Origin: a virus
Direction: 5' to 3' (one strand)
DNA: 20,906 nt
Virus record (IMG/VR): IMGVR_UViG_3300046006_003700
Coordinates: 1-20,906 of that record
Below, piece by piece: positions 1 through 7,330 of the stretch. Position 1 is the first letter of the stretch. Every line of letters begins with the position of its first letter. Both the position numbers and the translations under genes were made by a program. The notes below the pieces were generated by a model. It made no database searches. It saw only the letters and a program-made list of their open reading frames with translations, and was not told the DNA's origin.

Positions 1-1
1 T

Positions 2-949
2 GAAATGGAAGAAGAGGAAGATATGGAAGAAGGTGATGTTGTTTACGAAATAACTATGGACGAAGATGACGAAGAAAATATGGAAGAAGACGAGTCTGTA
101 AATGAAAATAAATTCACAGTTAAACCAAAAATGGGAACATTGAAAAAATCATCATTAACTACTAAAGCAGAAACTAAAGAAGGTTCAATGATGTCAAAAC
201 CTGTGGTTGGTAAAGGTGTAAAAACAGGTACCGCAAAATTTGAATATAAAGAAGGTAAAAAAATGGAAACAAAAGAAGCTTCTATCGAACCAAAAGGTAA
301 AGCTAAAGGTGTTGGTATGAATTTATCTCCAAAGAAATTCGAATACAAAGAGGGTAAATATGGTATGAACAAAGGTGATGAATCTAAAACTCACAAAGGT
401 GATGAAGATTACACAACTAAAAAAGGTGATACTTTGAAAAGAAAGGCTTTTGAAAAAGAAGAAACTACAGAAGCTGCGAGAACTTTATCAAACGGTACGA
501 GAAACTACCCAATGAGAAAAGGACTACCTAAAATGAAAGTTAAACCTAATTCTGCTCTTTCTGAAGAAGTAGTACGTTTGAGAGAAAAGAACGAAGAGTA
601 TAGAAAAGCTTTGAATGTATTCAGAGAAAAATTAAATGAAGTTGCGGTATTCAACTCAAACTTGGCTTACGCTACAAGATTGTTTACAGAACATACAACA
701 ACTAAACAAGAAAAAATCAACATCTTAAGAAGATTTGATGACGTTGAATCATTGAAAGAATCTAAGTCTTTGTACGGCTCTATCAAAAACGAATTAACAA
801 ACAATAATCAAAGTGTTGTAACTGAATCTATGTCTAAGATTGAAAAATCTCCATCATCAGGTTCGGCTCAAAACTTAATTGAATCTAAGACATACGAAAA
901 TCCACAATTCTTAAGAATGAAGGATATCATGTCTAAAATAGTAAAATAA
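2..949 (+). CDS. Prohead core scaffold protein, gp22-like (5' end outside the window)
   Basis: This is likely the internal scaffold around which the T4-type prohead shell assembles; it is normally degraded by the prohead protease before DNA packaging. The first ATG in view is at 5, but the frame is open to the window edge, so the real start is probably upstream. Counting from that ATG, residues 1-30 are very acidic. Residues 40-180 are Lys/Glu-rich and low in complexity, with the peptide KFEYKEGK occurring twice (near 78 and 111). Residues 184-215 look like a charged coiled coil. The conserved-looking block at 216-245 (NSNLAYATRLFTEH, then KINILRRFD) is what I associate with gp22 of T4-like phages. 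Its position 36 bases upstream of the capsid gene matches the T4 order 22-23. The protein has no cysteine and no membrane segment. The role is inferred from this pattern plus synteny. Confidence 0.75.
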   Translation, partial: EMEEEEDMEEGDVVYEITMDEDDEENMEEDESVNENKFTVKPKMGTLKKSSLTTKAETKEGSMMSKPVVGKGVKTGTAKFEYKEGKKMETKEASIEPKGKAKGVGMNLSPKKFEYKEGKYGMNKGDESKTHKGDEDYTTKKGDTLKRKAFEKEETTEAARTLSNGTRNYPMRKGLPKMKVKPNSALSEEVVRLREKNEEYRKALNVFREKLNEVAVFNSNLAYATRLFTEHTTTKQEKINILRRFDDVESLKESKSLYGSIKNELTNNNQSVVTESMSKIEKSPSSGSAQNLIESKTYENPQFLRMKDIMSKIVK

Positions 950-985
950 AAATAAACATAAAACTAAAAACAAAATAAAATTAAA

Positions 986-2842
986 ATGGGTGCATTATTA
1001 GAAAGCGGTCTAGTTGGTAACATTGGGTTGAAACACTTAAAAGTTATCAAAGAAGACACAATTAACAAATGGGATAAACTTGGCTTTTTGGAAGGTTTGA
1101 AAGGTCACATGAAAGAAAACGTAGCTCAGTTGTATGAAAACCAAGCTTCTCACTTAATCAATGAGGCTTCTTCAACTTCTGACTCTGGTTCTTTTGAAAC
1201 AGTTGTTTTCCCAATCGTGAGAAGAGTATTCTCTAAATTATTAGCTAACGACATCGTGTCAGTACAAGCAATGAACTTACCAATCGGTAAATTGTTCTAC
1301 TTCGTACCTAAAATTCAAGGTTATTCTGGTGGTACTTCTACTAACGGATACTTTGGAAACAGTGGTTCACACTACGCTCCTGTAGGTTCTCCAGGAAACT
1401 ACCCTGGTGACCCAAATGCTGGTTATAGTTCAGGTGCAGGTACATACAATCCTACATACAATAAGGATTTGTACGATTTGTTCTACGAAGGTAACGAACC
1501 AAACTTGGACCCTCCAGGATTGTTTGATTACTCTAAAGGTCAGTGGACAGCTGTTACAGCTTCAACTGTAACTTACGCTTGGAGTAACGCTGGTTACTTA
1601 GTACCTTCAGCTTACACATTGACTGACTACAGAAAAGTAATCATCGTTATGAGTGGATTCTCTAACGCTGGTGCTGGTCAATTGATTGGTCCAAATGGTA
1701 ATACAATGGATACTGAAGAATTCTTATCAGGTTTGAACATCTTTGGTGTGACTGATAACACAACTACTTCAGGTAACACACAAGCTCCTTACTTATTCAG
1801 AGTAGTAACTCAAAGATATGGTAAAGGTATCGTTCAATACGGTAACACTGTAACAACTCAATTCCCTGCAGGTCCTGCTGGATACAACGCTAACTCAGGT
1901 GGTTCTTACTACAACGTATGTGATGCTAACGGTTTCATTTTCTTAGAAATTGATTTACAACAACCAGTTTGTATCTCTTGTGGTCAAACAACTCCTGATG
2001 GTTATACAGGTTCAACATTCTCATCTGATACATCTAGTAACGACGCTTTCTTAGCTGTTTACAGATTGTACAAAGAGTTGGAATTTGAAGACCAAATTGG
2101 TGAAGTTTCTTTTGACCTTGAATCAGTTACTGTTTCAGTTACAGAAAGAAAATTAAGAGCTCAATGGTCTCCTGAATTAGCTCAAGACGTTGCGGCGTTC
2201 CACAACATTGATGCTGAGGCTGAATTAACAGCTTTATTGTCAGAGCAAGTTGCGGCTGAAATCGACAGAGAAATCTTACGTGATTTGAGAAAAGGTGCAG
2301 CATGGAACTTGAGATGGGATTACAACGGTTGGAAGAGATTAGCTTCTACTGGAACTACTCCATACACTCAAAAAGATTGGAACCAAACTTTGATTACAGC
2401 TATCAACCAATTGTCAGCTCAAATCCACAAATCAACATTGAGAGGTGGAGCTAACTGGATTGTTGTATCTTCTGAAGTTTCGGCTATCTTTGATGATTTG
2501 GAATACTTCCACGTATCAAACGCAGCTCCTGACCAAGACCAATACAACATGGGTATCGAAAGAATCGGTACATTGTCAGGAAGATACCAAGTGTATCGTG
2601 ACCCTTACTTCCCAGCTAACCAAGTGTTGATTGGACACAAAGGTACTAGCTTGTTGGATACTGGTTACATCTACGCTCCATATGTTCCTTTACAGTTGAC
2701 TCCAACTATGTATAACCCATTCAACTTCACACCTATCAAGGGTATCATGACAAGATACGCTAAGAAAATGGTTAACAACCGTTTCTATGGTAGAGTAACA
2801 GTTGATGGTGTAAGAACATTCAACTTACAAGAATTGAGATAA
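986..2842 (+). CDS. Major capsid protein, gp23-like
   Basis: This is the shell-forming HK97-fold capsid subunit of a T4-like phage. It has 618 residues against about 520 in T4 gp23. The N-terminal 60 residues resemble the removable propeptide and end in Leu-Ile-Asn-Glu, followed by Ala61. That fits the T4 prohead protease rule (Ile/Leu-x-Glu, then cut), so the mature protein probably starts at Ala61. Residues 76-112 (IVRRVFSKLLANDIVSVQAMNLPIGKLF, in pieces) match the gp23 core. Residues 372-430 (EVSFDLESVTV, then LAQDVAAFHNIDAEAEL) match the most conserved gp23 block. Between them, roughly 113-360 is a long Gly/Ser/Tyr/Asn-rich insertion, probably a surface-exposed domain. Codons ending in C (AAC, TAC, TTC) are far more frequent than in neighbouring genes, as expected for the most highly expressed gene. 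The leader is A-rich with no Shine-Dalgarno. Confidence 0.95.
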   Translation: MGALLESGLVGNIGLKHLKVIKEDTINKWDKLGFLEGLKGHMKENVAQLYENQASHLINEASSTSDSGSFETVVFPIVRRVFSKLLANDIVSVQAMNLPIGKLFYFVPKIQGYSGGTSTNGYFGNSGSHYAPVGSPGNYPGDPNAGYSSGAGTYNPTYNKDLYDLFYEGNEPNLDPPGLFDYSKGQWTAVTASTVTYAWSNAGYLVPSAYTLTDYRKVIIVMSGFSNAGAGQLIGPNGNTMDTEEFLSGLNIFGVTDNTTTSGNTQAPYLFRVVTQRYGKGIVQYGNTVTTQFPAGPAGYNANSGGSYYNVCDANGFIFLEIDLQQPVCISCGQTTPDGYTGSTFSSDTSSNDAFLAVYRLYKELEFEDQIGEVSFDLESVTVSVTERKLRAQWSPELAQDVAAFHNIDAEAELTALLSEQVAAEIDREILRDLRKGAAWNLRWDYNGWKRLASTGTTPYTQKDWNQTLITAINQLSAQIHKSTLRGGANWIVVSSEVSAIFDDLEYFHVSNAAPDQDQYNMGIERIGTLSGRYQVYRDPYFPANQVLIGHKGTSLLDTGYIYAPYVPLQLTPTMYNPFNFTPIKGIMTRYAKKMVNNRFYGRVTVDGVRTFNLQELR

Positions 2843-2859
2843 TCTCAAAAATTCATAAT

Positions 2860-2892
2860 AAAAAAAAGGGGACTTATTGTCCCCTTTTTTTT
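2860..2892 (+). terminator. Perfect hairpin terminator after the capsid gene
   Basis: An uninterrupted inverted repeat begins 17 bases after the capsid stop. The arms are A8-GGGGAC (2860-2873) and GTCCCC-T8 (2879-2892), with the loop TTATT. The six G/C-rich pairs followed by eight T residues form a textbook intrinsic terminator. The A-tract on the other arm would make it work on the - strand too, though no - strand gene reads into it from the right nearby. Confidence 0.92.
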
Positions 2893-2899
2893 ATTATAT

Positions 2900-2910
2900 G
2901 ATATTTATTA
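2900..2910 (+). promoter_or_regulatory. Candidate promoter-like motif GATATTTATTA
   Basis: The motif lies between the capsid terminator and the ATG at 2921. Near-identical sense-strand copies occur upstream of three other genes (near 4317, 7321 and 11365). A promoter here would restart transcription after the terminator. No matching -35 element is obvious, and the base composition makes chance matches likely. Confidence 0.3.
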
Positions 2911-2920
2911 TTAAACTAAC

Positions 2921-4057
2921 ATGAGTTGTAAAAAATCCATATTAAAAAATACATCAAATACGTTTACTTCTGTAATTAATTACATAAGGTGTTCCGATAA
3001 TTTAACAATAAATAATTATCAAATTAATCCTAATGAAACTGTAAATATATGGTATGTTAATGGTTCATATTACACAGCTTCCAATACTATTGAAACTATT
3101 GAAACCATATCTTGGCCACCAGTAACGGTAACTCCAAGTACGTCATCAGTAACTCCAACACCAACGCCAACACAGAGTGTGACACCAACAAATACAAATA
3201 CGTTAACACCAACACCGAGTATTACACCAACAAATACAAATACGTTAACACCAACACCAAGTGTAACACCAACAAATACAAATACGTCAACACCAACAAA
3301 TACTCCTACAGCAACTGCGGGTGAAACACCAACACCGAGTGTAACACAAACACCAACACCGAGTGTAACACAAACAAATACTCCTACAGCAACTGCGGGT
3401 GAAACACCAACACCAACAAATACAACTACGTTAACACCAACAAATACTCTTACATCAACTGCGGGTGAAACACCAACACCAACTCCAACACCTACACCAA
3501 CGGGAACTCCTGCTGAAACTCCAACACCTACAAATACTCCAACAGCAACTGCGAGTGAGACACCAACACCTACAAATACAAATACATTAACACCAACGCC
3601 AACTAACACACCATTACCCCCTTCGTTAATGACCATTAATATGGTTGAAAGTGGTGGAGGTATTATTGTTTCAGGTAGTGGTAGAGTTAACTTATCTTCA
3701 CTAACATTTAGTGGATACACTAACGATGGAAAATCTGAAGCAAATCCTTTAAGTAATATAGTCCTTGGTAACGCATTATTTAACGATATTGATGTCTATA
3801 CGGGTATAACTAGCGGAAATACGTTCTATGGTAGTGGTAGTACATCATCACCAAGTTCATACGATTCAGGTTTAGACGTACTTGGAATTGGATATAACTT
3901 TACAGGTATTGTTGTACCATCTGGTTATATATCAAATGATTTAATATCGGCATATAACGTTTATAATTCTGCAACTTTTGCATCTAAAGGATATACACCA
4001 GGTACTTACACGTGGACTTGGGCTTCAGGTAGTTTAGTTCTTCAAATAGGACCGTAA
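2921..4057 (+). CDS. Thr/Pro-repeat structural protein with C-terminal beta domain
   Basis: This 378-residue protein has three parts. Residues 1-68 form a small domain with Cys3, Cys24 and the pattern [17 protein letters not shown]. Residues 71-234 are a low-complexity linker of Thr-Pro/Thr-Asn units ([26 protein letters not shown]). Residues 236-378 form a Gly/Ser-rich beta-type domain ending in [10 protein letters not shown], then a [13 protein letters not shown]-like stretch and LQIGP. That last pattern recalls modules I have seen in secreted bacterial proteins and in marine or freshwater phage proteins; this is recollection, not a search result. A rigid Thr/Pro stalk carrying a terminal beta domain suits a head decoration or fibre exposed on the virion, and the position next to the capsid gene supports that. 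No signal peptide or membrane helix is evident. No exact function can be assigned. Confidence 0.8.
   Translation: MSCKKSILKNTSNTFTSVINYIRCSDNLTINNYQINPNETVNIWYVNGSYYTASNTIETIETISWPPVTVTPSTSSVTPTPTPTQSVTPTNTNTLTPTPSITPTNTNTLTPTPSVTPTNTNTSTPTNTPTATAGETPTPSVTQTPTPSVTQTNTPTATAGETPTPTNTTTLTPTNTLTSTAGETPTPTPTPTPTGTPAETPTPTNTPTATASETPTPTNTNTLTPTPTNTPLPPSLMTINMVESGGGIIVSGSGRVNLSSLTFSGYTNDGKSEANPLSNIVLGNALFNDIDVYTGITSGNTFYGSGSTSSPSSYDSGLDVLGIGYNFTGIVVPSGYISNDLISAYNVYNSATFASKGYTPGTYTWTWASGSLVLQIGP
3131..3622 (+). repeat. Degenerate tandem repeat encoding Thr/Pro/Asn stalk
   Basis: Imperfect in-frame repeats are built on units such as ACACCAACA and AATACAAATACG. Longer units of about 45 bases recur near 3182, 3227 and 3272, and a second type (ACTGCGGGTGAAACACC) recurs near 3313, 3394 and 3460. 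All copies stay in frame within the structural gene. Repeats of this type expand and contract by slippage or recombination, so stalk length may vary between related phages. Confidence 0.9.
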
Positions 4058-4068
4058 TTTACAAAAAA

Positions 4069-4308
4069 TTAATTTATTTTAATTCTTCTTAATGATTTGG
4101 AAATAACTTCACTTTCTAATAAAGTGAATGACCCTCTACTATGACAAGAATGAATTGCTTGTTCAATACAATATATTGCTTGTTCTTCAGTCATATTATC
4201 TATAAACGTATTTATTTGTTCATTTGACGTATAATCAATAGAATCAAATAAAGAACCCATCATTTCATTTTTTCCTATTATTTTTTCACTATTTTCAGTA
4301 TTTTCCAT
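4069..4308 (-). CDS. Small unknown acidic protein, 79 aa
   Basis: I do not recognise this protein. It starts with ATG at 4308. Its N-terminal third is Glu/Asn/Lys-rich, followed by NMTEEQAIYCIEQAIHSCHSRG and a C-terminal basic tail (KSLRRIKIN). It has two cysteines (in AIYC and HSC) separated by a predicted helix, and no signal peptide or membrane segment. It converges on the Thr/Pro-repeat gene, with 11 bases between the stops, and diverges from the gene at 4377 across a 68-base AT-rich gap. A clean ORF that fills the space between its neighbours supports a real gene, but the function is unknown. Confidence 0.6.
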   Translation of the reverse strand: MENTENSEKIIGKNEMMGSLFDSIDYTSNEQINTFIDNMTEEQAIYCIEQAIHSCHSRGSFTLLESEVISKSLRRIKIN

Positions 4309-4315
4309 AATTTTT

Positions 4316-4326
4316 TATATTTATCG
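4316..4326 (+). promoter_or_regulatory. Candidate promoter-like motif TATATTTATCG in divergent gap
   Basis: The motif sits in the 68-base gap between the divergent genes starting at 4308 (- strand) and 4377 (+ strand), 50 bases upstream of the latter. It matches the ATATTTAT element seen before 2921, 7306 and 11361. Read on the - strand it is GATAAATATA, which also resembles a T4-type late promoter core (TATAAATA), so it could serve either gene. Confidence 0.3.
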
Positions 4327-4376
4327 TTGGTTATTTTTAGTAATCAAATAATAAGAAATTTTTACATAAAAAACAA

Positions 4377-4958
4377 ATGGAAAACTCAAATAAATCAACA
4401 GATATTAATCCTATATTAAAAGAAGATTTGGCTGTTTGGTTTGGAACAAAAAAGAAACCAAAAGGTAGTAAACAACCAAAAGGTCCTTGGGTTAATATTT
4501 GTCGTAAAGATGAGAACGGTAAACATCCACCATGTGGTAGACCTGACACATCTAAAGGTGCATATCCAAAGTGTAGAGCGGCTGGTGTTGCGGGTAAGAT
4601 GTCCGATTCACAAAAAAAAGCTGCGTGTTCTCAAAAAAGAAAAGCCGAAAAAAAAGATACTCAAACAGGGAAAGGGCAAAAACCTGTAATGACATCTTAT
4701 AAACCAAAAAAATCTAAAAATGAAGGTATGAGACAAACAATCAAGTCCATCCTCCAAGAACAAGTTAGAAAAAGTAACATGCTAGAACTTGGAACTTTAT
4801 TCGAATCAAGAGAAGTTAAAAATATTAAAGAAGCTAAAAAAATAGCTCAACAACACTTGAACGAAAATCCAAGATATTATTGTGTCTTACATAGAATAGG
4901 ACTTATTGAGGGAGCAGATGCGACTAACTTAGCAAAGAAAAATTGCCCATCAGTCTAA
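4377..4958 (+). CDS. Basic four-cysteine protein with LxE-type motif, probable internal head protein
   Basis: This 193-residue protein is very Lys-rich and appears to be made of two parts. Residues 17-92 form a recognisable small module found in phages and large viruses: LAVWFGTKKKPKGSKQPKGPW, then Cys42, Cys53, Cys66 and Cys84, with HPPCGR and YPKCRAAGVAGKMS. The cysteine spacing suggests metal binding, but that is not proven. A Lys-rich linker follows, then MRQTIKSILQEQ (118-129) and a helical C-terminal part with EAKKIAQQHLNENPRYYCVLHRIGL. The SILQEQ segment ends in Leu-x-Glu and resembles the N-terminus of the protein at 5394-5870; both look like prohead protease sites. A basic, possibly DNA-binding protein packaged in the head would fit. 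Function is inferred, not known. The last nine bases overlap the convergent gene ending at 4950. Confidence 0.75.
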   Translation: MENSNKSTDINPILKEDLAVWFGTKKKPKGSKQPKGPWVNICRKDENGKHPPCGRPDTSKGAYPKCRAAGVAGKMSDSQKKAACSQKRKAEKKDTQTGKGQKPVMTSYKPKKSKNEGMRQTIKSILQEQVRKSNMLELGTLFESREVKNIKEAKKIAQQHLNENPRYYCVLHRIGLIEGADATNLAKKNCPSV

Positions 4959-5357
4959 CGTATGTAATATTTTTCTTAATGAATGTTTGATGTTGGAAGT
5001 AATTTCTTCTTCCATTTTTAATCTTTGTTTTTCCAAGACTTCATTAAAATAATTAATAATTTCCTCTTTTGATTTTTCCTGTACTAAAACAGTATATGAA
5101 TATTTGTGATTTATCACATTTATACTACTACCTTCAATTGTTATAAAAATAGAATTTGAAGGGTTATGAATATATCTCTTATTTGATAGCGGTGTCATTA
5201 ACAATTGACTATCAGGTTTATCAATAAGTTTTTTACATATAGATAAACAATCTAATTCATATTTTGTTCTTGACCCTCTTTCGTAATCCATTTTTCGAAC
5301 TGAATCAATGTACATTCGTTGAATCCATCTTCTAAATGCGTGTTTATATTCTTTCAT
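4950..5357 (-). CDS. Unknown helical/beta protein, 135 aa
   Basis: I do not recognise this family. I place the start at the ATG at 5357 (MKEYKHAFRRWIQR). A longer form could use a TTG at 5372 but adds only five residues. The N-terminal 50 residues are basic and helical. The middle (about 60-90, SIFITIEGSSINVINHKYSYTVLV in part) looks like a beta hairpin or small sheet. The C-terminal 45 residues are a charged helix (EKSKEEIINYFNEVLEKQRLKMEEE) ending in SLRKILHTLD. It has two cysteines. It overlaps the convergent gene by nine bases and lies 36 bases beyond the stop of the upstream gene at 5394, so it is probably the last gene of the long - strand run. Confidence 0.65.
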   Translation of the reverse strand: MKEYKHAFRRWIQRMYIDSVRKMDYERGSRTKYELDCLSICKKLIDKPDSQLLMTPLSNKRYIHNPSNSIFITIEGSSINVINHKYSYTVLVQEKSKEEIINYFNEVLEKQRLKMEEEITSNIKHSLRKILHTLD

Positions 5358-5393
5358 AAGTTTAGGATTCAAAGATAATAATATTATTTGAAA

Positions 5394-5870
5394 TTAACAA
5401 TAGGAACCAGAACAATGTTTTTTTCCATCTAAACCTGGCATTTTACCCTTACAAACTTGAACCGCATATCCATTGGCATATGCTGATGGATAAACATCAA
5501 ATTTTGATTTTGCAGCAGACTTACCACGAGCACAAAGTTTTGTACCTGTTTTTTTCTTTCCTTCCATCATTTGGGTTTCATCCCCCATTGAGTCATCGGT
5601 AATGTGGTCTGTATTGATTTGATTCATCATAAAATCAAATACTTGGTCGATGTTTTCTTTTGCTACAGCTACGTGGTCTTGAGCCCAATCGTGACCTTGT
5701 TCTAATATACTAACAACCGCATCTTCACCCAATTCAAGTAAGATTGCGGTTTGTCTGTGTAATTGTTCTAAATTACTAAAGAACATATATCTTTCATTTT
5801 CTTGTTCAGATAAAATTTTCTTAACCAAATTGGCGATATCTGATTCTTGGAGTCTAACTATTTTTTTCAT
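5394..5870 (-). CDS. Small Cys/Lys-rich protein with putative N-terminal capsid-targeting peptide
   Basis: This protein has 158 residues. The N-terminus (MKKIVRLQESDIANLVKK, then ILSE at 19-22) is amphipathic and ends in Leu-x-Glu before Gln23. That is the form of T4 capsid-targeting peptides, which the prohead protease removes from internal head proteins. Residues 30-105 are helical and acidic. The C-terminal 50 residues are basic, with KLCARGKSAAKSKFDVYPSA, VCKGK and a Cys-Ser-Gly-Ser-Tyr-Cys end (four cysteines in all). I recognise this C-terminal pattern from phage proteins of unknown function. The start overlaps the stop of the upstream structural gene as ATGA, so the two are translationally coupled. 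An internal virion protein is my best inference; it is not established. Confidence 0.75.
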   Translation of the reverse strand: MKKIVRLQESDIANLVKKILSEQENERYMFFSNLEQLHRQTAILLELGEDAVVSILEQGHDWAQDHVAVAKENIDQVFDFMMNQINTDHITDDSMGDETQMMEGKKKTGTKLCARGKSAAKSKFDVYPSAYANGYAVQVCKGKMPGLDGKKHCSGSYC

Positions 5871-7306
5871 TTTTCTCCGCTAGTATTCACACGGATGTCA
5901 ACATAATATTGATTTGGTATTTTATCTCTTGTATCAAAGATAAAATAATATTCATTTGGGGTTCTGTTAATTGGTGTCCAATCTTGAACTTGTACTTCAG
6001 TATTACCTTCCCTCACATAAACACGATAGAACGCTTCAATATCATTTAAGACTACTTGACTTGTATATGCTTGTTTGATGGTCACCATGACCTTCCTAAT
6101 GTCTGTATTTAGTATCTTTTCGTTTTGTTTGATACCACTAAAATCAAATCCGTATAGTATTGGGTCTTTTGATTGATAACCAATTTGATATACTGATGAT
6201 TGGCTTAATAATACGAACTCATTTTCTACATTGCTTAATGTTACACCATTTTTTACCAAATCAGACCATTGGTCAGTAAATTGACATGGTGTAGAATATC
6301 CGGTAATTGGTGGAACTGTAACTTCATAAACACCTTTTGTTTTCAAACAAGTGGTAAGTGCTGACATACCTGATACAACAAGACCATCAGGACCAATAAT
6401 TGACACTGTTGGGTCGTTATCCAAATTCATAAAGTCGCCACTTGAATATGCGTATAGAAATAATTTATTTGTTCTACCTGCTGGGAATTGGTTTCTATCG
6501 TCTTTAATTATATCATCATAAGTTGTTTGAAGATATGGTTGATAAAACGTTTGAGTATGTCTTGTAAAGAATCCAACAGAATATGTTTCTGTAAGTCCTG
6601 ATATATTTTCAATTTCAGGTACGTAAGCTATACCCCAACCTGTAACACCAGTAATTGTTCCTTGTAAAACACCATTAATTTCATTTGACATATCAAAAGA
6701 AATGTCTTCATTACCAAATTCAAAATGTTGTCTGTCAACGATAGTAAGTGCTGAGTAGTTAAGACCTGAAAAATTACCAACAATAGTGTTTGTATTGTTA
6801 TATAACCCAGGATATGACCAATTGTTTAATGTTGTGCCTTGAAACCAATTTGATGGACGAGTACTAAAAGCTTGGTTATTTGTGTATTCAGCAACCGCTG
6901 GTTGAAATACGTAATCAAAACCGACACCTTCATCCCAATCTTGAGCAATACCTGTTGAGCCTGAATATTCGGGAATTCTAAATAAGATTAAATCAAATGA
7001 TGTAGCTCTTCTTGAACCATCAGATGTTGTACCATTTAATAGTTCAATATCAAACGAGGAAGTGTTTGTCATGTTAAGAACATGTGTCATTCCTGAAGTA
7101 CATCCTGTTGAAATAATACCTGAGGCAATTTGTTCTTCTAAATAAGTTAAATCCAAATCAAATATAAATCTTGTAAAACCTCTTGGGGCGTAAGTTGCTA
7201 AATCACCACCAAAATATAATTGGGTTACAGGGTTTCTACCAGTGTTGGTATAACTGTTGTATTCAAGTGTGTTGTTCTTGCTAAAATATGACTTTAATAT
7301 AGACAT
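5867..7306 (-). CDS. Beta-rich virion structural protein (DNRLRE-like pattern)
   Basis: This 479-residue protein is rich in Ser, Thr, Asn, Tyr and Gly. The N-terminal part runs NPVTQLYFGG, then RGFTRFIFDLDL (residues 25-54). A middle stretch has SFDLILFRIPEYSG, WDEGVGFDYVF and, further on, FFTRHTQTFYQPYLQTTYDD. These pieces recall the jelly-roll DNRLRE-type surface modules (a strand pattern of 'R..FDL', then 'F.S...P.L...Y.D'), though I cannot verify this by profile search. The C-terminal 200 residues look like further immunoglobulin-like strands. There are no enzyme motifs. It lies directly downstream of the OB-fold baseplate gene, 21 bases apart. A baseplate-associated or tail-fibre attachment protein is the likeliest role. 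The leader has no Shine-Dalgarno but does have a GATATTTAT motif. Confidence 0.75.
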   Translation of the reverse strand: MSILKSYFSKNNTLEYNSYTNTGRNPVTQLYFGGDLATYAPRGFTRFIFDLDLTYLEEQIASGIISTGCTSGMTHVLNMTNTSSFDIELLNGTTSDGSRRATSFDLILFRIPEYSGSTGIAQDWDEGVGFDYVFQPAVAEYTNNQAFSTRPSNWFQGTTLNNWSYPGLYNNTNTIVGNFSGLNYSALTIVDRQHFEFGNEDISFDMSNEINGVLQGTITGVTGWGIAYVPEIENISGLTETYSVGFFTRHTQTFYQPYLQTTYDDIIKDDRNQFPAGRTNKLFLYAYSSGDFMNLDNDPTVSIIGPDGLVVSGMSALTTCLKTKGVYEVTVPPITGYSTPCQFTDQWSDLVKNGVTLSNVENEFVLLSQSSVYQIGYQSKDPILYGFDFSGIKQNEKILNTDIRKVMVTIKQAYTSQVVLNDIEAFYRVYVREGNTEVQVQDWTPINRTPNEYYFIFDTRDKIPNQYYVDIRVNTSGEK

Positions 7307-7318
7307 TGATACTTTAGT

Positions 7319-7330
7319 ATATAAATATCA
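7319..7330 (-). promoter_or_regulatory. Candidate promoter-like motif TGATATTTATAT
   Basis: On the - strand the gap before the ATG at 7306 reads TGATATTTATATACTAAAG. The GATATTTAT core is the same as at 2900 (+ strand), with similar spacing to the start codon (about 14 versus 10 bases). It overlaps the end of the upstream gene's stop region, so it would be an internal promoter in a long operon. Confidence 0.3.

Noticed and set aside
3131-3622. Regular repeats considered as a CRISPR array or replication iterons
   Set aside because: The units are degenerate, unevenly spaced, keep the reading frame and encode a stalk; no constant repeat with unique spacers.
3070-3720. Long - strand open frame opposite the Thr/Pro-repeat gene
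   Set aside because: It is a Val/Gly repeat translation, the mirror of the ACACCA repeats, with no start context; a shadow of the + strand gene.
4377-4958. Two separate genes (four-Cys module and a second protein from the internal Met118)
   Set aside because: The frame is continuous with no stop or new start signal; a single two-part protein is simpler, although an internal start cannot be excluded.
5358-5372. TTG start at 5372 for the unknown 135-aa gene
   Set aside because: The ATG at 5357 gives a better start; the TTG adds only five residues and has no supporting signal.
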